Of a DNA stretch of 64,000 bases, positions 1 to 12,780 are shown in pieces. This DNA is from Enterobacter cloacae (GTDB lineage: Bacteria > Pseudomonadota > Gammaproteobacteria > Enterobacterales > Enterobacteriaceae): assembly GCF_013375935.1 (NCBI RefSeq), contig NZ_CP056117.1:2294001-2358000 (forward strand). Direction: 5' to 3'. Within the stretch, counting starts at the first letter, position 1, and each line of letters opens with the position of its first letter. Made by a program: the position numbers and the translations under genes. The notes under the pieces were generated by a model. It saw only the letters and a list, made by a program, of their open reading frames with translations, did no database searches and was not told where the DNA came from.

Positions 1-158
<158 letters not shown>

Positions 159-243
159 CCTTAAAGAACCTGCCTTTGTAGTGTCCACACAGATTGTCTG
201 ATGAAAAGTAAATAGCAAGGCGTCTTGCGATTGAGACTTCAGT

Positions 244-319
244 GTCCCCTTCGTCTAGAGGCCCAGGACACCGCCCTTTCACGGCGGTAACAGGGGTTCG
301 AATCCCCTAGGGGACGCCA
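244..319 (+). tRNA. gltW: tRNA-Glu (UUC), spacer tRNA
   Basis: A 76-nt cloverleaf lies between 16S and 23S. The acceptor arms gtcccct and aggggac pair, the anticodon loop reads ctttcac with anticodon TTC, the T loop reads ggttcgaatcc, and the 3' CCA is encoded. A single tRNA-Glu in the spacer is the arrangement of E. coli rrnB, rrnC, rrnE and rrnG. The symbol follows the rrnG synteny and is less certain than the tRNA itself. Confidence 0.97.
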
Positions 320-392
320 CTTGCTGGTTCGTGAGTGAAAGTCACCTGCCGTCATATCTCAAAACTGACTTGCGAGTCACGTTTGAGATATT

Positions 393-404
393 TGCTCTTT
401 AAAA
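393..404 (+). promoter_or_regulatory. rRNA antitermination boxA in the 16S-23S spacer
   Basis: The motif tgctctttaaaa lies 108 nt before 23S and matches the boxA element that recruits NusB-NusE (with SuhB) to rRNA transcripts. Its position between the spacer tRNA and 23S is the usual one. No protein gene is present between 320 and 511. Confidence 0.75.
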
Positions 405-511
405 ATCTGGATCAAGCTGAAAATTGAAACGACACACAGCTCATGTGTGTTCGAGTCTCTCAAATTTTCGCAAGTCGACGATGAATCGAAAGAAACATCT
501 TCGGGTTGTGA

Positions 512-3417
<2,906 letters not shown>

Positions 3418-3480
3418 ACAACGCCGAAGATGTTTTGGCGAAGAGACAGATTTTTCAGCTTTGATTCAGAGTCCGAAGGA

Positions 3481-3579
3481 TTTTGCGCTGAGACAAGGCG
3501 GCAAGCGAAGGAAAGGAAGGAGCATACTGAGGTATGTGACTGACTTTACGAGAGCAGCCAACGCAGTATCAGCCCAAAA
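3481..3579 (+). repeat. Long imperfect hairpin in the 23S-5S spacer
   Basis: The spacer between 23S and 5S is 186 nt, about twice my recollection of the E. coli spacer. A 99-nt segment in it has complementary ends: ttttgcgctgagac at 3481-3494 against gtatcagcccaaaa at 3566-3579, 12 of 14 positions paired. It closes on an apical stem catac-tgag-gtatg at 3523-3536. The arms are 47 and 48 nt, so the whole block can fold as one bulged hairpin. It resembles in concept the ribosomal spacer loop inserts of E. coli 16S-23S spacers; the homology is not tested. Confidence 0.55.
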
Positions 3580-3603
3580 GACACAGGACAGAGCACAGGA
3601 ATT

Positions 3604-3723
3604 TGCCTGGCGGCTTTAGCGCGGTGGTCCCACCTGACCCCATGCCGAACTCAGAAGTGAAACGCCGTAGCGCCGATGGTGGTGTGGGGTCTCCCCATGT
3701 GAGAGTAGGGAACTGCCAGGCAT
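3604..3723 (+). rRNA. rrfG: 5S rRNA
   Basis: A 120-nt gene from tgcctggcgg to ctgccaggcat. The two ends pair as the terminal helix of 5S rRNA, and the central block cccatgccgaactcagaagtg is the standard 5S core. It follows 23S in the normal order and is followed at once by the operon terminator. Confidence 0.97.
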
Positions 3724-3735
3724 CAATCAAGAAGA

Positions 3736-3764
3736 GCCCCGTACCGTAAGGTGCGGGGTTTTTT
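3736..3764 (+). terminator. Rho-independent terminator of the rrn operon
   Basis: The stem ccccgtacc / ggtgcgggg closes on a gtaa loop and is followed by six T, starting 13 nt after 5S. A GTG-initiated open frame begins inside this hairpin at 3751, which argues against that start for the downstream gene. Confidence 0.93.
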
Positions 3765-3849
3765 GCTTTGTGCACGAGAAAGTGCCGGGTGGCGGCACAG
3801 CCTGACCGTGCCTACAATTGTTAAAACGATTCTTAACAATGGTGCCGCT

Positions 3850-4302
3850 TTGACACGTCCCTTTGATTACCAACAAGATTTTGCCGCCATTAATTTTCGC
3901 GAGCATCCCGAACTGTATCAGGTAGGTCGGGGTGAACAGGGCGTATTGATGGTCGAACCTTATAAAAGCGAAATCCTTCCGCACTGGCGCTACAAAAATG
4001 CTGAAGTCGCAGCGCGCTCGGCAAAAGCGATATATGCCCTGTTTGAAGAATACCGTCAGCAAAATGATTTTGTGGGGATGGATATGGCACGTAAGTTCAT
4101 TCAGATGGGCTACACGCGCGCCCGGCGATATGCAAATCATAAAGGCGGTAAAAAGTATGATGAGAAACGCCAGGTCAAACCCCTCGACCACGATCCTGTA
4201 AAAGCTGAAGCCGCTGCGGTATTCAAAACCTGGTGGGATAAGATTCGGGCGGATGAAGATTATTTACAGCGAAAGAAGGCGCACCAGCAGGCGTGGGGCT
4301 AA
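3850..4302 (+). CDS. DUF4385 family protein of unknown function
   Basis: The product (150 aa from this start) matches my recollection of the DUF4385 family: an FDY..DF..I.FREHPELYQVGRGEQGVL segment, then LVEPYKSEILPHWR-like text, and near the C-terminus ARKFIQMGYTRARRYANHKGGKKYD. No enzymatic role is known to me. There is no signal peptide or membrane segment. The start is uncertain. The frame is open back to GTG 3751, inside the rrn terminator and therefore unlikely. GTG 3808 and TTG 3850 are the alternatives, and I prefer TTG 3850 because the conserved part begins right after it, although its ribosome binding site is weak. The gene stands alone between the 5S gene and kgtP, a slot that is empty in E. 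coli K-12. Confidence 0.75.
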   Translation: MTRPFDYQQDFAAINFREHPELYQVGRGEQGVLMVEPYKSEILPHWRYKNAEVAARSAKAIYALFEEYRQQNDFVGMDMARKFIQMGYTRARRYANHKGGKKYDEKRQVKPLDHDPVKAEAAAVFKTWWDKIRADEDYLQRKKAHQQAWG

Positions 4303-4452
4303 TTACTACGTTCGCTAATAATTCGATACCTGATCGACTTCACAAAACGCAATGAAACATATTAGAAACATTTTATTTACCTAACGATTCGTTTTAAATC
4401 CGGTTTTACTGTTTGTGGGCAATGGCCCGCAATGTGACACAGGGGATTTAAA

Positions 4453-5760
4453 ATGACAGAAACCGTAGCCAGTGCAGATACGGATAATACAAATTTAGCA
4501 GACAAGGATACTCGCCGTCGGGTTTGGGCCATCGTTGGGGCCTCATCGGGGAACCTGGTAGAATGGTTTGATTTTTACGTCTATTCATTCTGCTCGCTCT
4601 ACTTCGCGCATATCTTTTTCCCGTCCGGGAATACCACTACTCAGCTTCTGCAAACCGCTGGCGTTTTTGCTGCCGGGTTCCTGATGCGTCCTATTGGTGG
4701 GTGGCTGTTCGGCAGGATCGCGGACAGAAAAGGGCGCAAGACCTCCATGCTTATCTCTGTCTGTATGATGTGCGTCGGCTCGCTGGTAATTGCCTGCTTG
4801 CCAGGGTATGACGTTATCGGAACATGGGCACCCGCGCTGCTGCTATTGGCCCGTCTGTTCCAGGGGCTTTCAGTCGGTGGAGAATACGGCACCAGTGCGA
4901 CATACATGAGTGAAGTGGCCGTAGAAGGACGAAAAGGTTTCTATGCGTCCTTCCAGTATGTGACCCTCATTGGCGGGCAGCTGCTGGCGTTACTGGTTGT
5001 GGTGATCCTTCAACAGATCCTTAGCGATGAAGATTTACGCGCCTGGGGCTGGCGTATCCCGTTTGCCATGGGGGCAGCCCTGGCGGTCGTGGCGCTATGG
5101 TTACGCCGTCAGCTTGATGAAACCTCTCAACAGGAGGTCAGGGCGCTGAAAGAAGCCGGTTCGATGAAAGGCCTCTGGCGAAACCGCAAAGCATTTTTGA
5201 TGGTATTAGGTTTTACCGCCGCAGGCTCGTTGAGCTTCTATACCTTCACCACCTACATGCAAAAATATCTCGTTAACACGACGGGCATGCATGCCAACGT
5301 TGCGAGCGTCATCATGACGGTGGCGTTACTTGTCTTTATGCTGATCCAGCCGATTGTCGGTGCGCTGTCGGACAAAATAGGTCGCCGCACGTCAATGCTC
5401 ATCTTTGGCGGCTTGCTTACCCTCGGCACCGTTCCGCTTCTTACCGCCCTCCAGCATACCACCTCTCCGTATGTCGCTTTTGCGCTGATCATGGTGGCAC
5501 TGATTATTATCAGTTTTTACACGGCAATTAGCGGTATTTTGAAAGCAGAGATGTTTCCGGCACAGGTGAGGGCGCTAGGCGTTGGGCTCTCTTACGCAGT
5601 CGCTAACGCCCTGTTCGGCGGATCGGCTGAGTACGTCGCGCTTTCGCTTAAGTCATGGGGCAGTGAAACAACCTTCTTCTGGTATGTCACCGTAATGGGG
5701 GCGCTGGCATTCATTGTCTCGCTGATGCTGCATCGCAAAGGAAAAGGTATTCGCCTTTAA
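4453..5760 (+). CDS. kgtP: Alpha-ketoglutarate:H+ symporter KgtP
   Basis: A 435-aa major facilitator of the metabolite:H+ symporter branch, nearly identical in outline to E. coli KgtP (432 aa), which imports 2-oxoglutarate across the inner membrane. Twelve hydrophobic segments are visible. The family loop motif [12 protein letters not shown] follows the second segment and its second-half copy ([11 protein letters not shown]) follows the eighth. The N-terminal [16 protein letters not shown] segment is typical of this branch. The start ATG has a good ribosome binding site (aggggat) just upstream. Its last three bases overlap the convergent yfiM gene. Confidence 0.95.
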   Translation: MTETVASADTDNTNLADKDTRRRVWAIVGASSGNLVEWFDFYVYSFCSLYFAHIFFPSGNTTTQLLQTAGVFAAGFLMRPIGGWLFGRIADRKGRKTSMLISVCMMCVGSLVIACLPGYDVIGTWAPALLLLARLFQGLSVGGEYGTSATYMSEVAVEGRKGFYASFQYVTLIGGQLLALLVVVILQQILSDEDLRAWGWRIPFAMGAALAVVALWLRRQLDETSQQEVRALKEAGSMKGLWRNRKAFLMVLGFTAAGSLSFYTFTTYMQKYLVNTTGMHANVASVIMTVALLVFMLIQPIVGALSDKIGRRTSMLIFGGLLTLGTVPLLTALQHTTSPYVAFALIMVALIIISFYTAISGILKAEMFPAQVRALGVGLSYAVANALFGGSAEYVALSLKSWGSETTFFWYVTVMGALAFIVSLMLHRKGKGIRL

Positions 5761-6080
5761 TAATGCGCCATCTGCCAGACGGCGTAGCCGGTTGTTGCAC
5801 CGGCTACGTCCCAGGCGAAATCTTTCCAGCTCCAGCCGCTTCCCGAGGGGCGGCTGTCCCATAGTTCTTTCGATGCCCCCAGGCTTACAGAGAACATCAG
5901 GCCAATTGCGGCACTTCGATCCCGGCTATATCCCTGATGCTGCGCATACTCATTGCCCGCTGCGGACAACATTGCAGAGGCCAGAAAGTGTTGAGCTTTA
6001 TCCTGACCTGACCAGTTATCATTGGCCATATGGCTACAGCCGGTCAGGCAAAGGGGAATTAACAGGAGAGGGATACGCAT
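5757..6080 (-). CDS. yfiM: Putative outer-membrane lipoprotein YfiM
   Basis: A 107-aa protein of unknown function with a lipoprotein signal: [15 protein letters not shown], with lipobox LTGC and acylated Cys at residue 15. The mature part ([17 protein letters not shown]) matches E. coli YfiM (107 aa). I chose the ATG at 6080 rather than one four codons upstream because it gives a compact signal peptide and the family length. It converges on kgtP with a 4-bp overlap of the stop regions. Its role is not established. Confidence 0.85.
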   Translation of the reverse strand: MRIPLLLIPLCLTGCSHMANDNWSGQDKAQHFLASAMLSAAGNEYAQHQGYSRDRSAAIGLMFSVSLGASKELWDSRPSGSGWSWKDFAWDVAGATTGYAVWQMAHY

Positions 6081-6092
6081 AACAGGCTCCAT

Positions 6093-6118
6093 AAAAAAGC
6101 CCCGTCGATGACAGGGCC
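6093..6118 (-). terminator. Terminator after pssA
   Basis: Read on the minus strand, an 8-bp stem (gccctgtc / gacggggc, one mismatch) with a 3-nt loop is followed by a run of six T, just beyond the pssA stop codon. It separates pssA from yfiM. Confidence 0.75.
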
Positions 6119-6124
6119 CGTATA

Positions 6125-7480
6125 TTACAGAATGCGGCTGATGAGGCGATCGATACGGATCCGGCGCAGACGGCGTATCAGCTTACGGACCTTAACCGGA
6201 TAGTCAGCGATGCTTTGCAGATCGCGATAGTGACGAACAACGGTAGTATGGGTGCGTATAAGCTCCAGCTCACGATCGCGTTTCGCGGCCAGCGCATGCT
6301 GAGGATCGTGAATAAGAATGGCATTTTCCAGATCCAGACGCCAGGCGCGCGGGTTCAGGTTATTACCGGTCAGCAGCATCCACTCATCATCAACCCACAT
6401 CCCCTTGAGGTGGTAGCTGTTGTCTTCGTCTTTCCAGAGACGTACAACCAGCTGGTCGGTGTTCACATAGTACTGCAAGCGGCTCAGGAAACGACGCAGG
6501 TTGATCTCATAAAGATAGGGTAGTGCGCCGATAATCTTGAAAGGCTGATCTTCCGGAATAAAGAAGTCATTTGCCGTTTTATCCCCAACAATGATTTCTA
6601 CCTTTTTGCCATCACGCAGCAGCTGAATGATATTACGCACCAGAACGGCGGGAAGGTTGAAGTACGGCGTGCAGATAGTGAGCTTGTGCTCCGCGCACGG
6701 CATCAAATGGAAGATAGTCTTGTTCAGCAGGCTGGATTTTCCTAACCCTACCAGCGGCGTAACGGACAGCTCTTCGTTATTGGCATCACCCTGGAAGCGA
6801 TAAACCGCGTCGCGCAGCTCCTGACGGAAGGAACGAACCTCATTTTTGATTTCCGGGCTTTTAGGGCGATGAGGATCGTCAAGGCGGTTAACACCGCGTC
6901 CATGCACCAGGTTTTTATCAACCCAGTTAAACATGATGTCAGCCATCTGCGGATTGCGGATCAGATGGTAGCGATCGTAACGGTATTTATCGAGCTGATG
7001 GAGGTAAACATCATTCAGGCTGGCGCCGCTGTAGAGGACGCTGTCATCAATGATAAATCCTTTGAAATGGAGTACGCCAAGCGCTTCACGGGTATTCACC
7101 GGCACGCCGTACACCGGGATATCAATACCCGGGTTTTCCTGGGCCGTGCGGCAATACCAGTCAGCGTTTGTGTTTGAAGCAGCCGCGCCAATACGGCCAC
7201 GCTGCGCACGGTGCCAGTCAACCAGCACGCGAACGTCCAGTTCCGGACGCTGACGTTTCGCTTCATAGAGCGCGTTCAGGATCGCGCGCCCACCTTCATC
7301 CTGTTCAAGATAGAGCGCCACAATGCAGATGCGTCGCGTCGCGCTGGCAATCTTTTCCAGAAGCGTCTCCCGGAAGCGAGCGGGAGCATAAAAGAACTCT
7401 ACATCATCAACTGACTGAGAAATCTTCGGTAGTTGAGCAAGGTGTTGTTGATGTTTGTTACGCTTAAATTTTGACAACAT
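6125..7480 (-). CDS. pssA: CDP-diacylglycerol--serine O-phosphatidyltransferase (phosphatidylserine synthase)
   Basis: PssA makes phosphatidylserine from CDP-diacylglycerol and serine, the first committed step toward phosphatidylethanolamine. It is a phospholipase D superfamily member with two HKD motifs: HFKGFIIDD (His138, Lys140, Asp145 from this start) and HLKGMWVDD in the second half. The protein is 451 aa, the same as E. coli. I took the second of two adjacent ATG codons because it gives the E. coli length and motif numbering. The C-terminus is very basic ([15 protein letters not shown]), fitting its peripheral association with ribosomes and membrane. Confidence 0.96.
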   Translation of the reverse strand: MLSKFKRNKHQQHLAQLPKISQSVDDVEFFYAPARFRETLLEKIASATRRICIVALYLEQDEGGRAILNALYEAKRQRPELDVRVLVDWHRAQRGRIGAAASNTNADWYCRTAQENPGIDIPVYGVPVNTREALGVLHFKGFIIDDSVLYSGASLNDVYLHQLDKYRYDRYHLIRNPQMADIMFNWVDKNLVHGRGVNRLDDPHRPKSPEIKNEVRSFRQELRDAVYRFQGDANNEELSVTPLVGLGKSSLLNKTIFHLMPCAEHKLTICTPYFNLPAVLVRNIIQLLRDGKKVEIIVGDKTANDFFIPEDQPFKIIGALPYLYEINLRRFLSRLQYYVNTDQLVVRLWKDEDNSYHLKGMWVDDEWMLLTGNNLNPRAWRLDLENAILIHDPQHALAAKRDRELELIRTHTTVVRHYRDLQSIADYPVKVRKLIRRLRRIRIDRLISRIL

Positions 7481-7589
7481 CACAGTGCGTTTCTTCTCTG
7501 TTCATTGAAGGGTTGTCTGTACCAGGCAAACAACATAAGCGGACAATGATACCCCAGTGCCGTGAAAAGTGGGTAACATTTCCAGCAGC

Positions 7590-10253
7590 TTACTTCTGTT
7601 TATCCGTGGAACTCAGGCTGAGCGAAAGGGAGACGATGCCTTCATCCAGCTGGATATCAACGTCAAAACCAAGTTTCCGCGCCAGGGTCACCATGCCCCG
7701 ATTGTTTGGCATAGTAATGCCATTCAGGCGTAACAATCCGTGATCGCGCGTATAGCCAATAAGCTTTTCGAGCAGCCGCCTGCCCAACCCCAAACCTTTA
7801 AGATCGGAACGCACCAGCACGGCAAACTCCGCATCCACGTTGTCCGGGTCGGAAATGGCGCGGGTCACGCCAAGTATTTCATCTCCTTGCCCGGAACGGC
7901 GCACTGCCACGAACGCCATTTCTCGATCGTAGTCGATCTGGGTCATATTGGCTAAATCATCGTGGGTAAATTCGTTGATTTCACTGAAATAGCGATAGTA
8001 CAAATCTTCCTTTGTCACCTGCGAGATAAATTCCCGCAGCAGCGGCTCATCTTCCGGAAGGATAGGGCGAAACAGCGCCTGCTCGCCATTTTTCATCTCC
8101 ACCCACTCTTCAAGCTGAAGAGGATAAGGACGGATGGCGAGACGGCTTTCCCGGTCTCCGACGAATGGCGCAATATCCAGCGTCACGTCCAGGGCAGTAA
8201 ATTCATTCCCGGAGGCGAGGAGCGGGTGGATATCCAGGCGCTGGATCTCGGCGCAGTCTACAATCAGGTTAGAGACCTTCACCAGAAACTGACTTAACCC
8301 GGCGATATCAAGCGGCCTCAGGGCGCTTCGTCCGCGGATCTTTTTGCTTTTGATAGCCTGAATAATCAGATAACGCGCCAGGTTCATGTTAAGCGGCGGG
8401 AGAGCGACCACCGCCTGCTCTTCTGGACGCCATTCGACACCCCCTTCACCCAGCATAATAAGCGGACCAAAAACCGGATCGTGCTCCACAACTACCCGCA
8501 GTTCCTGCGCTCCCGCACGGTTAGCCATGCTCTGCACCAGCAGACCGTGGATCCTGGCCTGGGGCCATGTCATTTTAACGCGATCGATAATGGCGTCCGC
8601 AGCCTGCTGAACTTCCGACGCGGTGCGCAGGTACAGCATCACGCCCTGAACATCTGACTTATGCGGAATATCGGGCGAGCGCAGCTTCAGCGCGACCGGA
8701 TAGCCAATCTGTTCAGCGATATGCACCGCCTCAGCGCTATCGCTGGCAATCCAGGTTGGCAGGGTTTGCATTCCATAGCTGCCAAGAATGGGCTGCACCT
8801 CATGGGTATCAAGAGAAGTTGCGCCTTCTTCGATGGCCTGCTGCAACAGCCTGTGAACGTCCACGGAGTTTGCCGTCAGATTGCCCGGCAGGGCAGGCGT
8901 TTCACGCAGCTGCTTCTGGTTGCGCCGGTACTCAACCATATGCATAAACGCCGTAATGGTGCCCTCCGGGGTACGATAGGTTGGCAACCCGGCTTCACTA
9001 AACAGACGTCGCGCTTCCTGCGAGGAGAACTCGCCGCACCAGTTGGTCAGTAAGGTGACATATTTGCCGCGTGGATGGTTTCGGACGGCCTCAATCAGCG
9101 CACGCGCGCTTTCGCTGCCCGGCGCGACCGCGCTGGGTGAATGGATAATCATGAGTGCATCAAAATCCTGACTATCCAGCAAAATCGATATCGCCTTTAT
9201 GTAACGGTCACTGCTGGCATCATCGCGTAAATCGAGCGGGTTACCCGGCGCAACGCTTCCCGGCAGTGCCTCACCCAGGCGCTGAAGCGTCTCTTCTCCC
9301 AGCGTTGCCAGCTTGCCGTTGCGTAGCCACAGCTCGTCCAGCGCCAGAGCGGCGGGAGCGGCACCGTTGCTGACGATCATCAGCTTCTCGCCGCGCAAGG
9401 GGCGCATGTGGCTTAATGTTTCGACGGCGGAAAAAAGCTCGTGCGTATCCTGTACCCGCAGCAGACCGGCGCGCTGGATGGCGGCATCCCAGGCGGGATC
9501 CATCCCGGAATGGGAATGCAGCAGGCGCTGGGCCGCAGGGCTACGGCCGCTTTTGATGACCAGAATCGGTTTATTACGCGATGCGCTACGGGAGGCCGAC
9601 ACAAAGCGGCGGGCGTCGCTCAGGTGCTCAAGATAGAGAAGAATAGCGCTGGTTTTACTGTCGCGCGCCAGGAAATCCAGCAGCTCATCGACGTCAATAT
9701 CCAGGCTGTCGCCGAGGGCGATAAAGTAGGAGAAGCCCATCTCCCGCTGTTGCGCCCAGTCGAGGATCGTATTGGATACGGCCGCCGACTGCGAAATAAA
9801 GGCCAGCTTGCCTTTGCGGATCGGAACCGGGGAAAAGCTGGCATTCAGCCCTTGCCAGGGCGCAAGCAGGCCGAGGCTATTCGGGCCCAGGATGCGCATC
9901 TGGTAGCGGCTGGCGCAGGCCAGCAGCTCGGGCTGCTGTTCAGGAGGCGATGAGAGAATAATACAGGTCTTGCAGCCTTTCTGGCCGAGCGATTCCAGCA
10001 GGTCGAGGTTTCGTCTGGCATGCGTACAGAGCACCGCGAGATCGGGAACAAAAGGTAAACTTTGCACGTCCGGCCACGCCAGCACGCCCTGCACCGCTTT
10101 ATAGGCAGGGGTGACGGGCATCACCGGGCCGTTAAACCCGCCTGCCAGCAGGTTACGCATCATCAGATAGCCTGCGCGATCCGGCTTCATTGAAGCGCCA
10201 ATAACGGCAATGGATTTCGGACGTAGTAGCGCTTCTAACCCTCTCTGGCTCAT
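7590..10253 (-). CDS. patZ: Protein lysine acetyltransferase PatZ (Pka/YfiQ)
   Basis: PatZ acetylates lysines of metabolic enzymes, acetyl-CoA synthetase being the classic target. The 887-aa product has the family architecture: a CoA-binding Rossmann segment from the N-terminus (RPKSIAVIGAS), a succinyl-CoA-synthetase-like core, an ATP-grasp-like part (about 480-700), and a C-terminal GNAT domain (about 730-880) with the acetyl-CoA loop SDLKGLGLGRRLL. The start is taken at MSQRGLEAL, seven codons inside the longest frame, to match E. coli (886 aa). It is followed by pssA after 109 bp and preceded by tapT, both on the same strand. Confidence 0.95.
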   Translation of the reverse strand: MSQRGLEALLRPKSIAVIGASMKPDRAGYLMMRNLLAGGFNGPVMPVTPAYKAVQGVLAWPDVQSLPFVPDLAVLCTHARRNLDLLESLGQKGCKTCIILSSPPEQQPELLACASRYQMRILGPNSLGLLAPWQGLNASFSPVPIRKGKLAFISQSAAVSNTILDWAQQREMGFSYFIALGDSLDIDVDELLDFLARDSKTSAILLYLEHLSDARRFVSASRSASRNKPILVIKSGRSPAAQRLLHSHSGMDPAWDAAIQRAGLLRVQDTHELFSAVETLSHMRPLRGEKLMIVSNGAAPAALALDELWLRNGKLATLGEETLQRLGEALPGSVAPGNPLDLRDDASSDRYIKAISILLDSQDFDALMIIHSPSAVAPGSESARALIEAVRNHPRGKYVTLLTNWCGEFSSQEARRLFSEAGLPTYRTPEGTITAFMHMVEYRRNQKQLRETPALPGNLTANSVDVHRLLQQAIEEGATSLDTHEVQPILGSYGMQTLPTWIASDSAEAVHIAEQIGYPVALKLRSPDIPHKSDVQGVMLYLRTASEVQQAADAIIDRVKMTWPQARIHGLLVQSMANRAGAQELRVVVEHDPVFGPLIMLGEGGVEWRPEEQAVVALPPLNMNLARYLIIQAIKSKKIRGRSALRPLDIAGLSQFLVKVSNLIVDCAEIQRLDIHPLLASGNEFTALDVTLDIAPFVGDRESRLAIRPYPLQLEEWVEMKNGEQALFRPILPEDEPLLREFISQVTKEDLYYRYFSEINEFTHDDLANMTQIDYDREMAFVAVRRSGQGDEILGVTRAISDPDNVDAEFAVLVRSDLKGLGLGRRLLEKLIGYTRDHGLLRLNGITMPNNRGMVTLARKLGFDVDIQLDEGIVSLSLSLSSTDKQK

Positions 10254-10288
10254 GCAGGCCTCCCGTGAATGCAAGCGACCTGATGATT

Positions 10289-10987
10289 TTAAACGCTTTC
10301 TGGCTCTGTTGCTGTGATACTGCCCTTATGAACGGTTTTTCCCGCAAGATAACGTTCGCGGAAGCAGGAGAAGTGGTTACCCAGCGCGCCTGCTGCCCGG
10401 GCGTCTCCCGCCAGGTCCAGAAGTGCAATGGCCACTTCGGCGGTACAGTATTGCCCGTCAGCATGGGCCTCACGCAGGCGATAGGCTGAAACGCGCGACA
10501 GATCGACGGAAATCACCGGCAGCGCGTCGAGATACGGGCTTTTGCGAAACATCTTTCTCGCTTCCGTCCAGGTGCCGTCAAGCATGATGAACAGCGGCGG
10601 CTTACCGGATGGCGGTGCCGAAAGCACCTGGCGATGTTCGCCTGCATACGATGCGGGAAAAACGACCATTGGCTGATAGTCCGGGCTTGCCACCAGGTCG
10701 AGCAGCGCCTGAGGAGGCTCGGTGCGTGACCACTGAAACGCGGCGGTGTCTGGCAAAATATCGGCGATCAGGCGGCCCGTATTGCTGGGCTTCATCGGTT
10801 CGGTATCGAACATGACCAGACAAAACCGGCTTCTCGCCGTACTCGGTGAAAGCGTTGCGCACAGGCAAACTTTCAGCGGCAACAGGCAGCGCTGGCAGCG
10901 GCGAATACGGTTGCCGCGTGCAAGAAAGGGGCGAGTTGCGCGCGCAAGGCGTTCGGCGCGTAGTTGAAGTACAGCGTTATCAGTCAT
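10289..10987 (-). CDS. tapT: tRNA 3-(3-amino-3-carboxypropyl)uridine-47 aminocarboxypropyltransferase (DTW domain)
   Basis: TapT (formerly YfiP) adds the acp group from S-adenosylmethionine to U47 of several tRNAs. The 232-aa protein shows a Cys-rich N-terminal knuckle (CQRCLLPLKVCLC) and the family signature DGTW (LDGTWTEARKMFRKS), preceded by MFDTEPMKPSNTGRL. The start at MTDNAV matches the E. coli length; the frame is open 17 codons further upstream. It lies 35 bp before patZ on the same strand, so the two are probably cotranscribed. Confidence 0.92.
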   Translation of the reverse strand: MTDNAVLQLRAERLARATRPFLARGNRIRRCQRCLLPLKVCLCATLSPSTARSRFCLVMFDTEPMKPSNTGRLIADILPDTAAFQWSRTEPPQALLDLVASPDYQPMVVFPASYAGEHRQVLSAPPSGKPPLFIMLDGTWTEARKMFRKSPYLDALPVISVDLSRVSAYRLREAHADGQYCTAEVAIALLDLAGDARAAGALGNHFSCFRERYLAGKTVHKGSITATEPESV

Positions 10988-11057
10988 GGGCGAAAGGGCA
11001 GGGAAAACCCCATTTTCGCAGAGGAGAGAACGGGGCACAAGACGTGCCCCGTGAATG

Positions 11058-11477
11058 TTACAGGGATTCGTTTAACCAGCTTTCAAACGGCGCTTTTGGC
11101 ACGGCACCGTTAAGCATGTCGATCACTTCACCATTTTTGAAAATCATAATGGTGGGGATGCTGCGAATGCGGAAACGGGCGCTCAGTTCGCGCTCTGCTT
11201 CGGTATTCACTTTCACAAAACGCATTTTCCCGCTGCGCTCTTCAGCCACGTCCTCAAAGACTGGCGCAAAGTTACGGCAGGGGCCACACCACGGTGCCCA
11301 GAAATCGACCACAACAGGCAGATCGTCCTTGAGGAGTTTGTCCAGCGTAGCACCCGTCGCGTTAATCACCTCGCCGTCAAACAGTTCGTGACCACAACGC
11401 CCGCATTTGGCACCGTCATCCATCCGTTCGTCCGGAATGCGGTTTAAAGCCTGACAGTTGGCACATACGGTATTCAT
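11058..11477 (-). CDS. trxC: Thioredoxin 2
   Basis: A cytosolic thiol-disulfide reductase reduced by thioredoxin reductase. The 139-aa protein has the TrxC-specific N-terminal zinc knuckle (Cys5, Cys8, Cys25, Cys28) followed by a thioredoxin fold with the WCGPC active site (Cys64, Cys67) and the cis-Pro loop RSIPT. In E. coli trxC is induced by OxyR; I could not identify a convincing OxyR site upstream. It is 70 bp upstream of the tapT start. Confidence 0.96.
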   Translation of the reverse strand: MNTVCANCQALNRIPDERMDDGAKCGRCGHELFDGEVINATGATLDKLLKDDLPVVVDFWAPWCGPCRNFAPVFEDVAEERSGKMRFVKVNTEAERELSARFRIRSIPTIMIFKNGEVIDMLNGAVPKAPFESWLNESL

Positions 11478-11681
11478 AACTAACCTCTGATAGAGCCGTG
11501 GAACAACGGCAAAACGCCGATAATGTTTCTGATATGTTACATATTATCAGTGAGCCTGTATGAAACGACAACGCGTTTTATTCGATGGGAACAATAGTCA
11601 CAGGCTTTTGTACGAAATTATGGCTATGAGCTTGCACATCGGGTAATCTGCGCGCTTCGCGCAGCGCTGGTGGAGAAAAGC

Positions 11682-12767
11682 ATGAACGACGAAATGAAAA
11701 ACAAAAGCGGCAAGGTCAAAGTGATGTATGTCCGCAGTGATGATGACTCTGATAAACGCACCCAAAATCCGCGTACCGGAAAAGGTGGCGGGCGTCCGGC
11801 GTCTTCTCGTGCAGACGGTGGCCGTCGCCCCGCCCGCGATGACAGAAATAACCGCGGCGATGACCGCAAACGTGATGACCGCAAGCGCGACGATCGCAAA
11901 CGCGATGATTATGTCCGCGACGGCGCATCCCCATGGCGCACCGTTTCGCGCGCGCCGGGTGAAGAGGCTCCTGAAAAAGCCGATCACGGCGGTATCAGCG
12001 GTAAAAGCTTTATCGATCCGGAAGTGCTGCGACGTCAGCGCGCGGAAGAGACCCGCGTTTACGGCGAGAACGCCTGTCAGGCCCTGTTCCAGAGCCGCCC
12101 GGAATGTATCGTTCGCGCATGGTTTATCCAGAGCGTGACCCCGCGCTTTAAAGAAGCGCTGCGCTGGATGGCGGCGAACCGCAAAGCCTATCATGTGGTT
12201 GACGATGCCGAGCTGACAAAAGCGTCGGGTACCGAACACCACGGCGGCGTTTGCTTCCTGATCAAAAAACGTAACGGCACCACCGTTGAGCAGTGGGTCA
12301 GCCAGGCGGATGCCGATGACTGCGTGCTGGCGCTGGAGGACGTGGGCAACCCGCATAACCTGGGCGCCATGATGCGCAGCTGCGCGCACTTTGGCGTGAA
12401 AGGCGTACTGTTGCAGGATGCCGCGCTGCTGGAGTCCGGTGCGGCAATCCGTACTGCGGAAGGCGGTGCCGAGCATGTTCAGCCGATCACCGGCGACAGC
12501 GTGCTGGATGCACTTGAGCAGTTCCGTAAAGCGGGCTACACCATTGTCACCACCTCAAGCCGTGCCGCTACGCCGCTGTTCAAAGCAACGCTGCCGCGTA
12601 AAATGGTGCTGGTGTTAGGTCAGGAGCGCGATGGTCTGTCTGATGCGGCACTCTCCAGCGCGGATCTGAGCGTCTCTATCGACGGGACAGGCAACGTTGA
12701 AAGCCTGAACGTATCCGTTGCGACTGGCGTGCTGCTGGCGGAATGGTGGCGTCAGAATAAAGCATAA
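11682..12767 (+). CDS. yfiF: SpoU/TrmH-family RNA 2'-O-methyltransferase YfiF
   Basis: The C-terminal part (about residues 210-361) is a SPOUT methyltransferase domain with the motifs [27 protein letters not shown] and [12 protein letters not shown]. Before it lies a SpoU substrate-binding domain with HHGGVCFLI. The first 95 residues are basic, disordered and low in complexity, with a threefold DDRKR repeat at 11859-11903. The protein is 361 aa against 345 in E. coli; the extra length comes from that linker. The start is at MNDEMK, as in E. coli, four codons inside the longest frame. The RNA target is not visible from sequence. Confidence 0.9.
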   Translation: MNDEMKNKSGKVKVMYVRSDDDSDKRTQNPRTGKGGGRPASSRADGGRRPARDDRNNRGDDRKRDDRKRDDRKRDDYVRDGASPWRTVSRAPGEEAPEKADHGGISGKSFIDPEVLRRQRAEETRVYGENACQALFQSRPECIVRAWFIQSVTPRFKEALRWMAANRKAYHVVDDAELTKASGTEHHGGVCFLIKKRNGTTVEQWVSQADADDCVLALEDVGNPHNLGAMMRSCAHFGVKGVLLQDAALLESGAAIRTAEGGAEHVQPITGDSVLDALEQFRKAGYTIVTTSSRAATPLFKATLPRKMVLVLGQERDGLSDAALSSADLSVSIDGTGNVESLNVSVATGVLLAEWWRQNKA

Positions 12768-12780
12768 GCATTTGTACTTA

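Noticed and set aside
3727..4191. A 154-codon minus-strand frame over the DUF4385 gene
   Set aside because: The plus-strand frame carries a conserved family sequence, so this one is the shadow.
11598..12476. A 292-codon minus-strand frame over yfiF
   Set aside because: It is a shadow of yfiF; the repeated [15 protein letters not shown] text is the reverse of the DDRKR repeat.
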